NCBI GenBank assembly: GCA_026874595.1
Contig: CM049306.1
Span: 78,704,142-78,768,141 of the forward strand
DNA from: Sipunculus nudus
Taxonomy: Eukaryota; Annelida; Sipuncula; Golfingiida; Sipunculidae
DNA: 64,000 nucleotides
Direction of reading: 5' to 3'
Part shown: in pieces, positions 12,765 to 23,481 of the stretch
Numbering within the stretch: position 1 is the stretch's first letter
Layout of the letters: every line of letters begins with the position of its first letter
Notes under the pieces: model-generated
Databases searched by the model: none
What the model was told of the DNA's origin: nothing
The model's input: the letters and a program-made list of their open reading frames with translations, nothing else
Position numbers and translations under genes: made by a program

Positions 12765-12931
12765 TCCTTAACTCTCTCTCTCTCCCACTCTGAATTATAT
12801 TGTATAAGACGCGTCATATTTATCGTTATCGGACAAAGTAATTTTATTTCATAAGACAAGTCTGGGATCCATTAGTATTTAATGAACTCTCCTTAATTAA
12901 CTAATTGGCTCTCTCTTTCACTCTCTCTCTC

Positions 12932-13003
<72 letters not shown>

Positions 13004-13065
13004 TTTCTCCAGTTCTCTCGCTCTCACTCTATTTTTCTTTCTTTCTTTCTATCTCTCTCCCCCCC

Positions 13066-13102
<37 letters not shown>

Positions 13103-13192
13103 TCGGACGAAAACTGGACGAACAACATATAAGTTAAGGTTTTATATGAGACAAGTCTGGGAACCAAATAATGGAAATTAAATTAACTGACC

Positions 13193-13251
<59 letters not shown>

Positions 13252-14029
13252 TATTTCGATCTCTCTCTTTCATTCTTAAAAAAATGAAAGTGCCAGAGCA
13301 CATAATATATATCCCAAAACTGAACCTCTCTCTTACTCTCGAATAAACATTCAGTCTGGTTACGTAACTGGAATTAAAATTATATAGATTAATAAATTAA
13401 TATGAGTATCATCACCTATCAGTATCAAGAGGAAATAATTAATATCCAGTCAACCAGTTGTTGGTTCACAGTTACCGTAGAGTATGATGTACGCATCCAT
13501 CAAAGAGGGCCGGTTCCCCTTTTATGACCGTAGATTAAGGATAAACAAAGGAAGCTTTATTTCAGCGCCGTAAGTACTCATTTCGAACTGCTCAATTTTA
13601 AAAAGTAAAGGTGTGAGATGGGAATGGGTATATTAAATCGAGCATTTCTTAGGGTCATCATAATCACATTGTGATTGGGAAATAATCGCGAAAATAAAAC
13701 CTCGGGAATAATTGACCAATTAAGTATATATGTACTTCTTATTCAGTGAATCCAATACTTTTATGTGAATAGCTTAGAACAGTGAGATATTTTATAATAA
13801 ATTACATCTATGCAGGTATAGGGAAAACGTTCCCTTAAATTTGAACTGAACTACCTGTGCTGTGAGTACGGGACCATCGTTATATGAGTGGAATACCACA
13901 AACTCATGACTTATTTTCATTTTATAATACCAACAGGGATGGATTTACCAAACAATTGATAAAGGTTCTGGTGAGATCGCGAAAATGACACCCTCGCAAA
14001 ACATTCAAAACGGAGAAATCGCGAAATTT
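11981..14029. repeat. CT/GA and TA microsatellite cluster
   Basis: (GA)n at 12,194-12,250; (CT)n at 12,603-12,636; (TA)n at 12,727-12,762; a long imperfect (CT)n at 12,904-13,101; C13 plus (CT)n at 13,191-13,250. Frames of serine-leucine repeats here are artefacts. Near 13,684 and 13,976 the phrase ATCGCGAAAAT...CCTCG recurs. No gene is recognised. Confidence 0.8.
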
Positions 14030-14578
14030 CAGCCTCGCGAACATGAAGCCAACCACAGTGTGTCGGCCAAAATCAAGTCTGAACTCTTCGCCAAGGCAGC
14101 CGAGGACCCATCCCCTCAAGCCACTGCCACATTGCCTTCCTTCCTGTGATATCCATCAGATCGGCCTTCCTTCAGCTCAGCACCAGGGACGCCGCCCTCC
14201 AGTTCCCCGCGCTGGCACCCTAGTTCAACTACTACCGTCAGACGTGGCTGGATGGCCTGTTCCCCATCCCCATGTGGTCTGTGTATAGACTGACGACCAG
14301 AACGAACAAAATATCGAAGGATGGCACAGCAGGATTAATCGTGGACTGCGCTATCACCATCCCAACGTCTTCTTGCTGGTGCACTACCAACGTCGCGAGC
14401 AGGCCGCCACTGATCTCACGAGCATCCGAGCCAGACTAGGTGCACGACCCACCAGGAGGCGATACCGAAACCTCAACAGGAGAATGGAGAGGATCACCAA
14501 AAGCTTTAGAAGGGGAGAACATACTCTGGAAGAGTACCTCCAGGACCTCTGCCACATAGTTCATCGATTTTGAGTTAA
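14030..14578 (+). pseudogene. C-terminal remnant of a MULE-type transposase
   Basis: Three frame pieces read as one family. EHEANHSVSAKIKSELF near 14,038 matches the segment following a FLYWCH-type domain. YYRQTWLDGLFPIPMWSVY near 14,228-14,287 and NIEGWHSRINRGLRYHHPN near 14,313-14,365 form the 'W..G.FP...W..Y ... N..EGWH' signature of animal MULE transposases. The run ends with REQAATDLTSIRARLG and an RRGEHTLEEYLQDL-type tail closed by TGA at 14,576-14,578. At least two frameshifts and a stop (after ATLPSFL) break it, and the N-terminal DDE portion is missing. It lies inside the inverted repeat arms at 11,839 and 15,208, consistent with a decayed MULE. Not functional. Confidence 0.7.
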
Positions 14579-15207
14579 TAGAAACCGATGACACGTACTT
14601 GCCCCACACCAGTTCGAAACGATTTTATTTTATTTTTTTTAACATGACATTTGTTTTATTCGTATGTGTTTTATTCTTTTTAAATTCTGTCATTCATTGG
14701 GTATACACTTGGTTTACACACAGTTAACTTTACCGAGCTACTTTGATAAACTGTTTGAGATGCTTGTATATAAACGGTGCATATACTGCACGTGTAAATA
14801 TGTTTTATAATAATACGTGTTATATTTTTGTTTAAGCAAATTAGTCAGTTTTGTTTAAATACAAGAGGTACTAAATTGTATACAGTGGCTGGATATTATG
14901 ATAGTTTTCATTTAGGCGTTCCTTAAATAAGTTAGGTTCAGCGTGCTTATTTTGTACTATTTTGTAATTAATGGCTAACATACAGTGGTATTTTTTAAAC
15001 TGACTCGTAATAATGCCTGTAGGGAAACTTTGTATATATTGCTCGTGTAAATATGTAATATATTAAAGATTTTCGTAACACATTCAGTTATTTTTCATTC
15101 TTAACCTTCATATAAAGAACCTGTGTATCAATAAATGCGTGGTGGCAACAAAATGACTCCTTGGTCCAGACTGAATGTTCTTATTCTTGAAGCACGCTTT
15201 CTCAAAT
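14579..15207. other. AT-rich stretch after the MULE remnant
   Basis: Probably the 3' noncoding part of the same element. It contains a short duplicated phrase around GTATATATTGC(A/T)CGTGTAAATATGT (near 14,780 and 15,033). No gene is recognised. Confidence 0.4.
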
Positions 15208-15295
15208 TTAATTTTGCGGTCTTTTATTTCCTATCTTAATCGCAGTTTGTAAATGATTTACAAAAATGTAACATTCTTGATTCATTATAAATCTA

Positions 15296-15353
<58 letters not shown>
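15208..15353 (-). repeat. Right arm of inverted repeat around MULE remnant
   Basis: Reverse complement of 11,839-11,980, ending outward in (CT)n at 15,302-15,353. The pairing suggests a ~3.5-kb terminal or subterminal structure. Outer ends and target duplication were not found. Confidence 0.7.
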
Positions 15354-15356
<3 letters not shown>

Positions 15357-17610
15357 CAATAAATCATTTCTGCTCAGTTAGCACAAGCAGCGAATACACC
15401 ATTCAATTCAGGTCATTTTTTTAAGTACAGGACTTATCTCTTAAATGGCCTAACAAAAACCGTAGAGGCCCTTTGATCCCGAGTAAATCAGTAATAAATT
15501 TGTAGAAAAGTCAGGTTTTAAACTGTTTATAAATTAAACACATTCACGCATGTTTTTTTTTCACGTTATATTTTTCATTTGAGGAAACATATTAACATAT
15601 ATATGTGCAAAAAATAACAGAAAATAACAGACATACGTGTTAAAGTATAAAATGGTTTAATATGTGTTTTTCTAGCTTGTATTTTTGTTGCCAGGGCTCA
15701 AGTACAAAGATCTGTTAATTCTATACACAATCAGTAATCAAATAATCACACACTTGCATCTTCACGATCGTATATGTGAAACGTCGTCAAGCTGAGATGT
15801 CGTCAAGCAGGAAATTGTCCAGCTCAATTATTATTTAATCATTTCGACACCAATTATATTCTTGTTTGGGATATTTATGTGATTTATTTATATCCCATAC
15901 GTAGATATATAGTCAGACCACGCGTATTTGTTTTTAGTGGCGCGAATTTGTTTGTTTCATACTCATATGAAAACATCTTTATCCGGACAGTTTTTTTACT
16001 TTGGTCATGACCATTTCATACATTTACAAAAAATTGATAAGAATGGTTAAATTATAGTTTTACAAATGTTAATACTATTGAATTGAACCTCCATATCGTT
16101 CAAATGGACTACGCCGGGCTACGTCTCAACGGGCGCCGCTATGGTTAACTGGGCGGCGCTTCTCAGCGGGCTGCGTCGTAACAAGGAGTGATATCAGCCA
16201 TACGTCCTATCGGTCAGCGTCGTTTAGGGATGACATCGTGCAAGTCAACCCCCCCCCCCCCCCCCCCCCACCTTGGTAGAAAAAATGACGCCACTGCATA
16301 TAGGTCTTACCTTTGTCCACAGTAGCCGTGTTAATGAACTGGTAAACTTTTCTTCAGTTTTATCCTCATATTAGTTGTGACGGATTCTTCAGTCTTCATC
16401 GTTCATGTTTGATCTCAGAGAGGCTGAAGCGAGCAGAATGAATTCGTTGGACGACGTTTGCCTTAATATACAACTTAAACTGTAATGGTGATGTAATATC
16501 TAAAAATAACCAATGACAAAAGCTGTCACGTGCATATGCGTTAATGATCATCTTAAACATGTACACTTGGCCGCCGTCTGTAACTCCAGACACGTAGTCA
16601 GTTGCATCAATTTTAAGTGTGTGTATGGGGGGAGGGGGGGGGACTCGCAGGCGTGCGAAGGTAATCAACTTATGACTTTTTTAATATATATCTAAGCAAG
16701 CAGAATAAATTCATTGGCTCACATATATTTGTTAAGATCCGTTGTCTGTAGTGACGGTGAAACATGAAAAATATCACCAGTACATCTTTAAATTTATAAC
16801 AAACTAGAATCTGTAGTCAGGGCGTACAGACCTCTACCAGAATCTCCTTTAATATCAGTAATGTGTTCATTCAAGGAATGGTCCTTTGTCATAATGGTTT
16901 ATAAGAAAATATATATTGTAGTGATTCTTATTACCTCCAAAATGAAATGGACTATTGATATGTTTTTATCCTAACCCTTTACAAATGTTCAGCAAAACAT
17001 TTTTCGCCTGTCACGCTTTTTCAGGAGGCGACCTGTAATCCCCGCTAAACCCCATTTCCATTATATCGCCTGCTTAGGAATATTACCTGGTCAACAGGAA
17101 GCAAAAATTTTAAATTCAAGCGTCCACATGAATCTTTTAATAGGGAGCACTTTTCCGTTGAGTGGATAATAAGAGCTGAGACCCTCTACACTATCCCAAT
17201 TTTATAGTTTAACAGGTATGTTCATTTATATACATTCAGAAGTATCTTTCCATGAAAACCATGTTGTTAATAGTTCGGCCGATTTATGGGTTGTTTGAAA
17301 AAAAAATTTTTAACGGAGCACGGGAGCAAAATAAAAAAGGAACCCCCCCCCCCCCCCCCCACACACACACACGGACCATCAAAGCACAAAGATTAATTTA
17401 AAAAATAAAATGAAAGCCCCCCCCCCCCACTAAATCGTTTTATATTTAGCGTGAATCAATAAATAAATTTGGTTCCTTGAATAATTATATTCATGAACAC
17501 TCAACAAATCAACTTACCTACATTTATACCTGATCTAAACTTAAAACAGAGTAAATGAAAAAATTTGAAAACAATGGCATGTACTTCCGGAACGAAAGAT
17601 TACGATATCC
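15354..17610. other. Unassigned stretch with poly-C tracts
   Basis: C21 at 16,249-16,269 is followed at 16,286 by TGACGCCACTG, a hAT-like end. C18 lies at 17,343-17,360 and C12 at 17,417-17,428. No gene is recognised. Confidence 0.5.
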
Positions 17611-17850
17611 ATGCATTCGGTAATCGTGCAAAATAACGGACCCAAATTTCTCTCTCTCACAAATAAGTGTGACCACAGTTCACTAAAATTGTTTTTGCAT
17701 GATAAAGTTGACGATCCGGCGCATATAATGATATCATATTTTTGTATGTTATTTATATATTTATTTTGCTACAAAATGTCGAAAAAGGGTAGTTTGCCGA
17801 AAATACCCAAAATGACGTCGTGTCAAAGACGTTCTGAGCCGACGTCATGA
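17611..17850 (+). CDS. Small open frame in left inverted arm (doubtful)
   Basis: A 79-codon frame starts inside the target duplication (ATGCATTC) and ends at TGA in GACGTCATGA. The right arm holds a mirror frame with no gap over the last 72 codons. Shared blocks include VIVQNNGP, KCDH, DPAH, SKKGSL and KIPKMTSCQRRS. I recognise no domain. It may be a chance frame kept by arm similarity rather than a gene. Confidence 0.2.
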   Translation: MHSVIVQNNGPKFLSLTNKCDHSSLKLFLHDKVDDPAHIMISYFCMLFIYLFCYKMSKKGSLPKIPKMTSCQRRSEPTS

Positions 17851-18638
17851 ATCCACAGTAATATACATATATACCATGTTAAACATTTAGATGATGTCTT
17901 ATAAAATTTACAGTCAATATATAATATAACCCATATATGTTCATACTTTTTACCTCTTTTTATCCACATTTCACTTGATGTACGCACAAGGTGACGACGC
18001 CCTGCCGCCAGAACGTAAACAAATGTCGAGTGTCACGTGACAAGTCATGCACTTAAAATCAAGAGAGACACGGGAGAAACACGATCGTCCGCATTATGTT
18101 ACAACATTTTTTGTTATACTAACATAATTTTTAATAAAATAATTATTAAGTGTGACAACATTTATTTGTTATAATTAATGACATTATTAAGGTGTGATCT
18201 CTTTTTTATAAATTGTTTGACCACATATAGTAGTTAGAAATAGTAAAAATAGGTGTTGTGACCACATTTAAATATATTCTTACATCATCATATCCCTTAT
18301 TTTTTTCTAAATTTAATCCTGAATTTTTTTCAAACCAAGAGACCATATTTTTTACAATAAAAAAATAAGTTGTGACCACATTTTATTTGACCAGCCATAT
18401 AAGTTTGTATTATATATAGAATATGATAAAATGTGGTCACATATGGTGTGACCACATTTTTAAAAATAAATTTTGCCAAAAATAAGTTGTAACCACATTT
18501 TACCTGACGAGCCATATAAGTTTGTATTATTTATAGAATAATATAAAATGTGGTCACATATGGTGTGACCACATTTTTCACCAAAGAATATTGACAAAAA
18601 TAAGGTGTGACCACATTTTGACCGGCCATATAAGTTTG

Positions 18639-18701
<63 letters not shown>

Positions 18702-18800
18702 TATAAAATGTGGTCACATGGTGTGACCACATTTATTACCAATAAATATTAACAAAAATAAGGTGTGACCACATTTTATTTGACCAGCTATATAAGTTTG

Positions 18801-18849
<49 letters not shown>

Positions 18850-19927
18850 ATATATTATAAAATGTGGTCACATGGTGTGATCACACTTTTTTCAATAAAT
18901 ATTAACAAAAATAAGGTGTGACCACATTTTATTTGACAAGCCATATAAGTTTATAATAAATATATAATATTTTAGAATGTGGTCACATATGATGTGACCA
19001 CATTTTTTACAATAAATATTGACAAAAATAAGGTGTGACCACATTTTATTTGAACAGCCATCTATGTTTGTATTATATATATAATATTATAAATTATGGT
19101 CACATATGGCGTGACCACATTTATTACCAATAAATATTAACAAAAATAAGGTGTGACCACATTTTATTTGACCAGCCATATAAGTTTATATTGTATATAT
19201 AATATTATAAAATGTGGTCACATATGGATGATATGCCCAACATGGTCCCGTGTTTCTCCCGCGTTCGTCTCGATTTTAAGGGCTACCGGTCTGTTACTCA
19301 TGGGGAGGGGATGTTCCCATCTGATTGTCCTTACATAAAGTAGGACAAAAAAATAAATAAGATAAATGACATGTCTAAAATGTAGTCTTTATACTCTGTC
19401 CACAAAAATGACTGTTTATTACACAATTTATGTTTATTTGACATATAAAACGTACATAGAGACAAAGCTGAATAGAGCAAGAGTTAACGTGATCAGTCGA
19501 ATACATTCACAGACGACAGTTGCATGTTTATGTTTTTGGCGGCACGACGTCGTCAACTTTTATCAAATCTTGGGAAATGTGGATCTTTAGAGGTAAAATT
19601 GTCTCTCTATCTATGCATAAAAAGATATATTGACTGTAATTTTTGTTAGACATCATCCTTTTTTTAACATGGTATGCACGTACAGTACTGTGGATTCATG
19701 ACGTCGGCTGAGAACGTCTTTGACACGACGTCATTTTGGGTATTTTCAGCAAACTACCCTTTTTCGACAGTTTGTAGAAAAATATATTTATATCAAACAT
19801 ACAAAAATAGTATATCATTAGATGCGCCGGATCTTCAACTTTTACATGAAACAGTTTTTTTATTGAAATGTGGTCACACTTTTTTGTGAGACCATGTAAG
19901 ATAGGTCCGTTATTTTGTACGATTACC
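17619..19927. mobile_element. 2.3-kb TIR element with 8-bp target duplication
   Basis: Both sides carry ATGCATTC (17,611-17,618 and 19,928-19,935). The ends are GGTAATCGT(G/A)CAAAATAAC and its reverse complement. The inverted arms extend several hundred bases: GTTTGC(C/T)GAAAATACCC, GACGTCGTGTCAAAGACGTT and GACGTCATGAATCCACAGTA occur in both. Similarity can still be traced to about 18,080 and 19,240. An 8-bp duplication fits hAT, Merlin and some other superfamilies. The GG start is unusual for hAT, so the superfamily is left open. No transposase is present, so the element is nonautonomous. The centre is a satellite. Confidence 0.85.
18245..19225. repeat. Internal satellite with TGTGACCACA palindromic pairs
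   Basis: About seven diverged units of 110-155 bp. Each unit has AAGGTGTGACCACATTTTAT, GCCATATAAGTTTGTAT and a variable TA tract. The unit closes with ATGTGGTCACATATGG followed by TGTGACCACATT. TGTGGTCACA and TGTGACCACA are reverse complements, so each unit carries them as paired inverted sites. The arms of the surrounding element also contain AAGTGTGACCACA. Two (TA)n tracts lie near 18,643-18,692 and 18,805-18,846. Confidence 0.85.
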
Positions 19928-19929
19928 AT
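19696..19929 (-). CDS. Small open frame in right inverted arm (doubtful)
   Basis: A 77-codon frame, mirror of 17,611-17,850, with about 60% amino acid identity and no indel over the last 72 codons. It starts at the ATG formed where the element end (GGTAATC) meets the target duplication. No domain is recognised. Most likely explained by arm homology, but retention of both frames is notable. Confidence 0.2.
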   Translation of the reverse strand: MVIVQNNGPILHGLTKKCDHISIKKLFHVKVEDPAHLMIYYFCMFDINIFFYKLSKKGSLLKIPKMTSCQRRSQPTS

Positions 19930-19935
19930 GCATTC

Positions 19936-22679
19936 TAATGGGTCTTAAGAACTCCTGGCCTATCAAGGCCATTTGTACCATACGGGTTAAATCTTGCTAA
20001 TGCTATTTAAGACAAATAAGAGACTTAAATTTGAGTCTTCATCGTCATGTCTGTTCTCGTGCCCTTGGGAACTCCTGGGCCAGGAGTCTCAGAGGCCCGA
20101 TCCCTTCCGATTAAAACTATAAGCTAAAACCAATGAGAAAACACAAAGTTCCGCATTAACAATTAAGTTTAACTGGGCACTATAAGAGGCAAAGCCCGAG
20201 CCGGGCCTGTTTGAGTCGTCCTGATGACAGCTAAATAAATGCAAGTTAACATAAAAACCAAAAGAGATTTTTCTCATTTTCAAGTATTTTTTGGTGCTCT
20301 TCACATAGGAAACTCCTGACGGGCCCGGGCCCCTTTGGATCACCCACTATTAGAAACTCTGTATTTACGTTTCGTAAAACATTGGGAAGTCCTAGTCTAA
20401 AATAAAACTAAGTGAGACCTTTACATTTTCAAACATTTCATTGGGTCCTATAGAAAAATCCTGGTCCTTTAATAAGGGTTCTTTAATATAGGCCCTCAAT
20501 ATCGTTTAAAATCTCCGTACCCATGCTTCTCAAATGGCAGACATGATCTGCTTTATAGGACCCGGACCCTCGCGGGGTCTCTTAACTAAAATTCATATGA
20601 GCTAAAAAAACTATATGAGTTCCCGTTCAGTTCTGGTACCTTGTGCCAGCTGACCCCACCTTTCATAGGGCCTGCTTTAAGTCAGATAAACCACGGCGGG
20701 GATTGAACACTACACATTGACGTTACTTGAACCAATCACAGAAGTTAGAACCGGTATCTATTGGCTATAACCACCAGGACTGTCGTGTTCCATGCATAAC
20801 ATGATATGCCCTATGCATGAGCAGCAGCTTCTAATGGGGATTTTGTTTGGTCCATTATAGCCACTAAAGGGTGTCATCCTATACTGTTACTGAAGTTAAA
20901 CTAGTTTTAACTACGGCCTGGGCCTTACAAATACGACTTTGTGAGCTTATTTTGCAAAAGGTTTCTGTACGCCCTGACCATTTACGAAATTGGATGCCTC
21001 CTAAAACATTGTTAAACAGATTTGGGGGGGGGGGCGCCTGTTGTGCCCTCTCTAAACACGCCCCTGGATATATAATATAATATTTCATAGTTAATTAAGA
21101 AATGAACCAAAGTGTATAATTCTAATTATCAATACATGGTTTTATTGACCATGCGCCATGTTAAAAATGGGGGATTTATACCTCCTTCCAGCCTGTGATC
21201 GGGTCCAACGGATTACAATGATGGATAGAGAGTACTGCAGACATACCATCAATGAAGGTGCACTCTGGCCTAACAAAAATAAACAAAAATCGGCCGACTT
21301 TGTCGCACACATTGGCTCATGTAATGATTATGGCGACACCTGGAGTCAAATATTGGTATTAACACGTAAACCCTTGTATTAAAACATGTATTGCTGGTGG
21401 CGGCATCTACAGGCAGGGTAAAGGTATTAATGTATTCATAAAAACTGGTATAGCAGGGATAACACCAGATTAAATGTTGCATGTTCTTTTGTCTTTATAT
21501 GGGGCGCATGCGCGTAGTTCATGTCCCAGGTTTTCTTAAAATTTTTAGTCAGTTGGTACTCGAGCCGGTGCGAAATAAACATCTATAATCGTTTACTGGA
21601 GTCCATTGTCAGACTGATGTTTGTGTGAGAAAGAACACCTCTACACTCACTATACGCGATTCCGCTAATCCCGAGACACAATCGGCCGATTTTATTTGAC
21701 AGTGGCAGACTCTTGGCGACGGCAATTTTTTTTACGCCGACAAAATACAGTCGCTTGGGCTGTCACACTACACGACAATGTACCCCCGTCGGTACAAAGT
21801 CGGCCGATCCTATGAATCCGCCGATTAAATTGGTAACCGGCTATAGTGTTTTCTGTGTGCATACATGGGAATACATCTATATGTTGCCGATTACGCTCAT
21901 GCATGGTTTAAGTTCAAAGTTTCAGAAACACTTTTTTAAACCTCATTATGAAAACACCGACGGCATTTTATAAAACTCTAATGCATTGTCATCATTTTTT
22001 TACATAACAGGAATTTTGGCGCTGAAGGTTTCAGGCATTCCTGAAATATTTGATAACAGAAATGACGTAAGAAGCGTGTGTTCATTCACATCTGTTAGTG
22101 CGGCGGCTAATGGAAAAATTGTTCAAATTGTGATAAAAGTAGCAAATGTGGTACATTTGCAGTATTGTACACTGGCTTTCAATTAAGAAATAGTTCCACG
22201 AAATATTCATTGTATTTCAGGGGTGGATCCTGCAATTGCTTTGGGGGTACCGATGAATAAATTAAATAATTGATAAATAATGTCTAATCTAAAGGTGTTC
22301 GATCAAGGCCTTAATTTTACAGCACATGGAATACAGAAGTCTGCTGATGCTCAAACTTTACTTTCAAGTGAAATTAATTCAGTTTAACAAGCGACCAGAT
22401 TAATGGAGCAGGATGTATTTATTTATCAAGTATTGTGCAGAACTAACGCGATTTAGCACGCCTTTTTAATTTTTAACATGTATATATCGCAAACATGTTT
22501 CATGTAAATCATAACAAACGTAGGCATACTATTAATTGAATAATTAACTAAATAAAGGGTATGGTGACAGCATGAATTATTACATGGATATAATTAGAAC
22601 TATTTATGTTTGTCAATCAGCCTACTAAAGAGCAAATTAATTATTCAGTAAAAATTTTTCGGAACTCTGCCTGTCTACT
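19936..22679. other. Unassigned stretch with degenerate small repeats
   Basis: Variants of GAACTCCTGG recur near 19,949, 20,069, 20,311 and 20,383, with a GGGCCCGGGCCC palindrome near 20,320. G11 at 21,024-21,034 is followed by CACGCCCCTG at 21,057-21,066, a hAT-like end. TCGGCCGA occurs at about 21,291, 21,682 and 21,802. No gene is recognised. Confidence 0.45.
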
Positions 22680-23345
22680 TTTCCTGTTCATATGAGGGCT
22701 CTAGACCTATTGAATAACAGACCAGTCAGAATTCCAATATGGCCATCACAGCTCAACGTTGATTTTCTTTCGCACGTGATAACTCAACAACAACAACATT
22801 CTTCAGCTTCCCAAATTCAAAGGGATGATTGGTACATATGAGGGCTTCAGACCTATGGAAATACAGACTTGTCGGAATTCCAATATGGCCACCAGATCAT
22901 AATGAGTGATTTTCTTTCGCACCGGATATCCCAAAAAGAACATGCTTGATCTTTATCATATTCTCAGGGATCATTGGTGCCCATGCGGACTCAATCCCTT
23001 TCCAATAACAGACCTGTCAGAATTCCAATATGGCTCCCAGAGCACAATTAGGGATATTCTCAGCGCGATATCTCAACAAGAAAAAGCTTGATCTGTCACA
23101 TTTACACAGAGATGATTGGTACCTAAAAGCACTCCATCTTTATCGAATTGCAGACCTGTCGGAATTTCAATATGACCACCAGAGCACTATCGTTGATTTT
23201 CTTTTGCAACAATATGCTTGATCTTTCTCAAATTCACAGGGATCATTGGTGCCTATGAGGGCTTCTGACCTATTGAAATACAGACTTGCTCAAAATCAAA
23301 TATGGCCAACAGAATACAATCCGTGATTTTCTATTGCACTCATTA
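22680..23345. repeat. Diverged tandem repeat, period ~130-146 bp
   Basis: The phrase (G/A)GAATT(C/T)CAATATGGCC and relatives precedes positions 22,741, 22,887, 23,032, 23,173 and 23,303. Each is followed by GTGATTTTCTTTCGCAC-like, ATGCTTGATCTTT-like and GGGATCATTGGTGCC-like text. About 4.5 units. Frames through it are not gene-like. Confidence 0.75.
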
Positions 23346-23481
23346 TTTCAGACATATTTTCTTTAATATTATTTGAACCAGTAGGATTTTTTCCCCATGC
23401 ATATGGATAAAAACCTGTTTCTGTTTGTCATTTTTAACTTAATTTTTCACCCATATGTAAGCAAGTCCAGCACTAGCAGAA

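Noticed and set aside
12318..13132. Serine-leucine-rich open frames
   Set aside because: Translations of (CT)n microsatellites; the same applies near 57,288-57,592.
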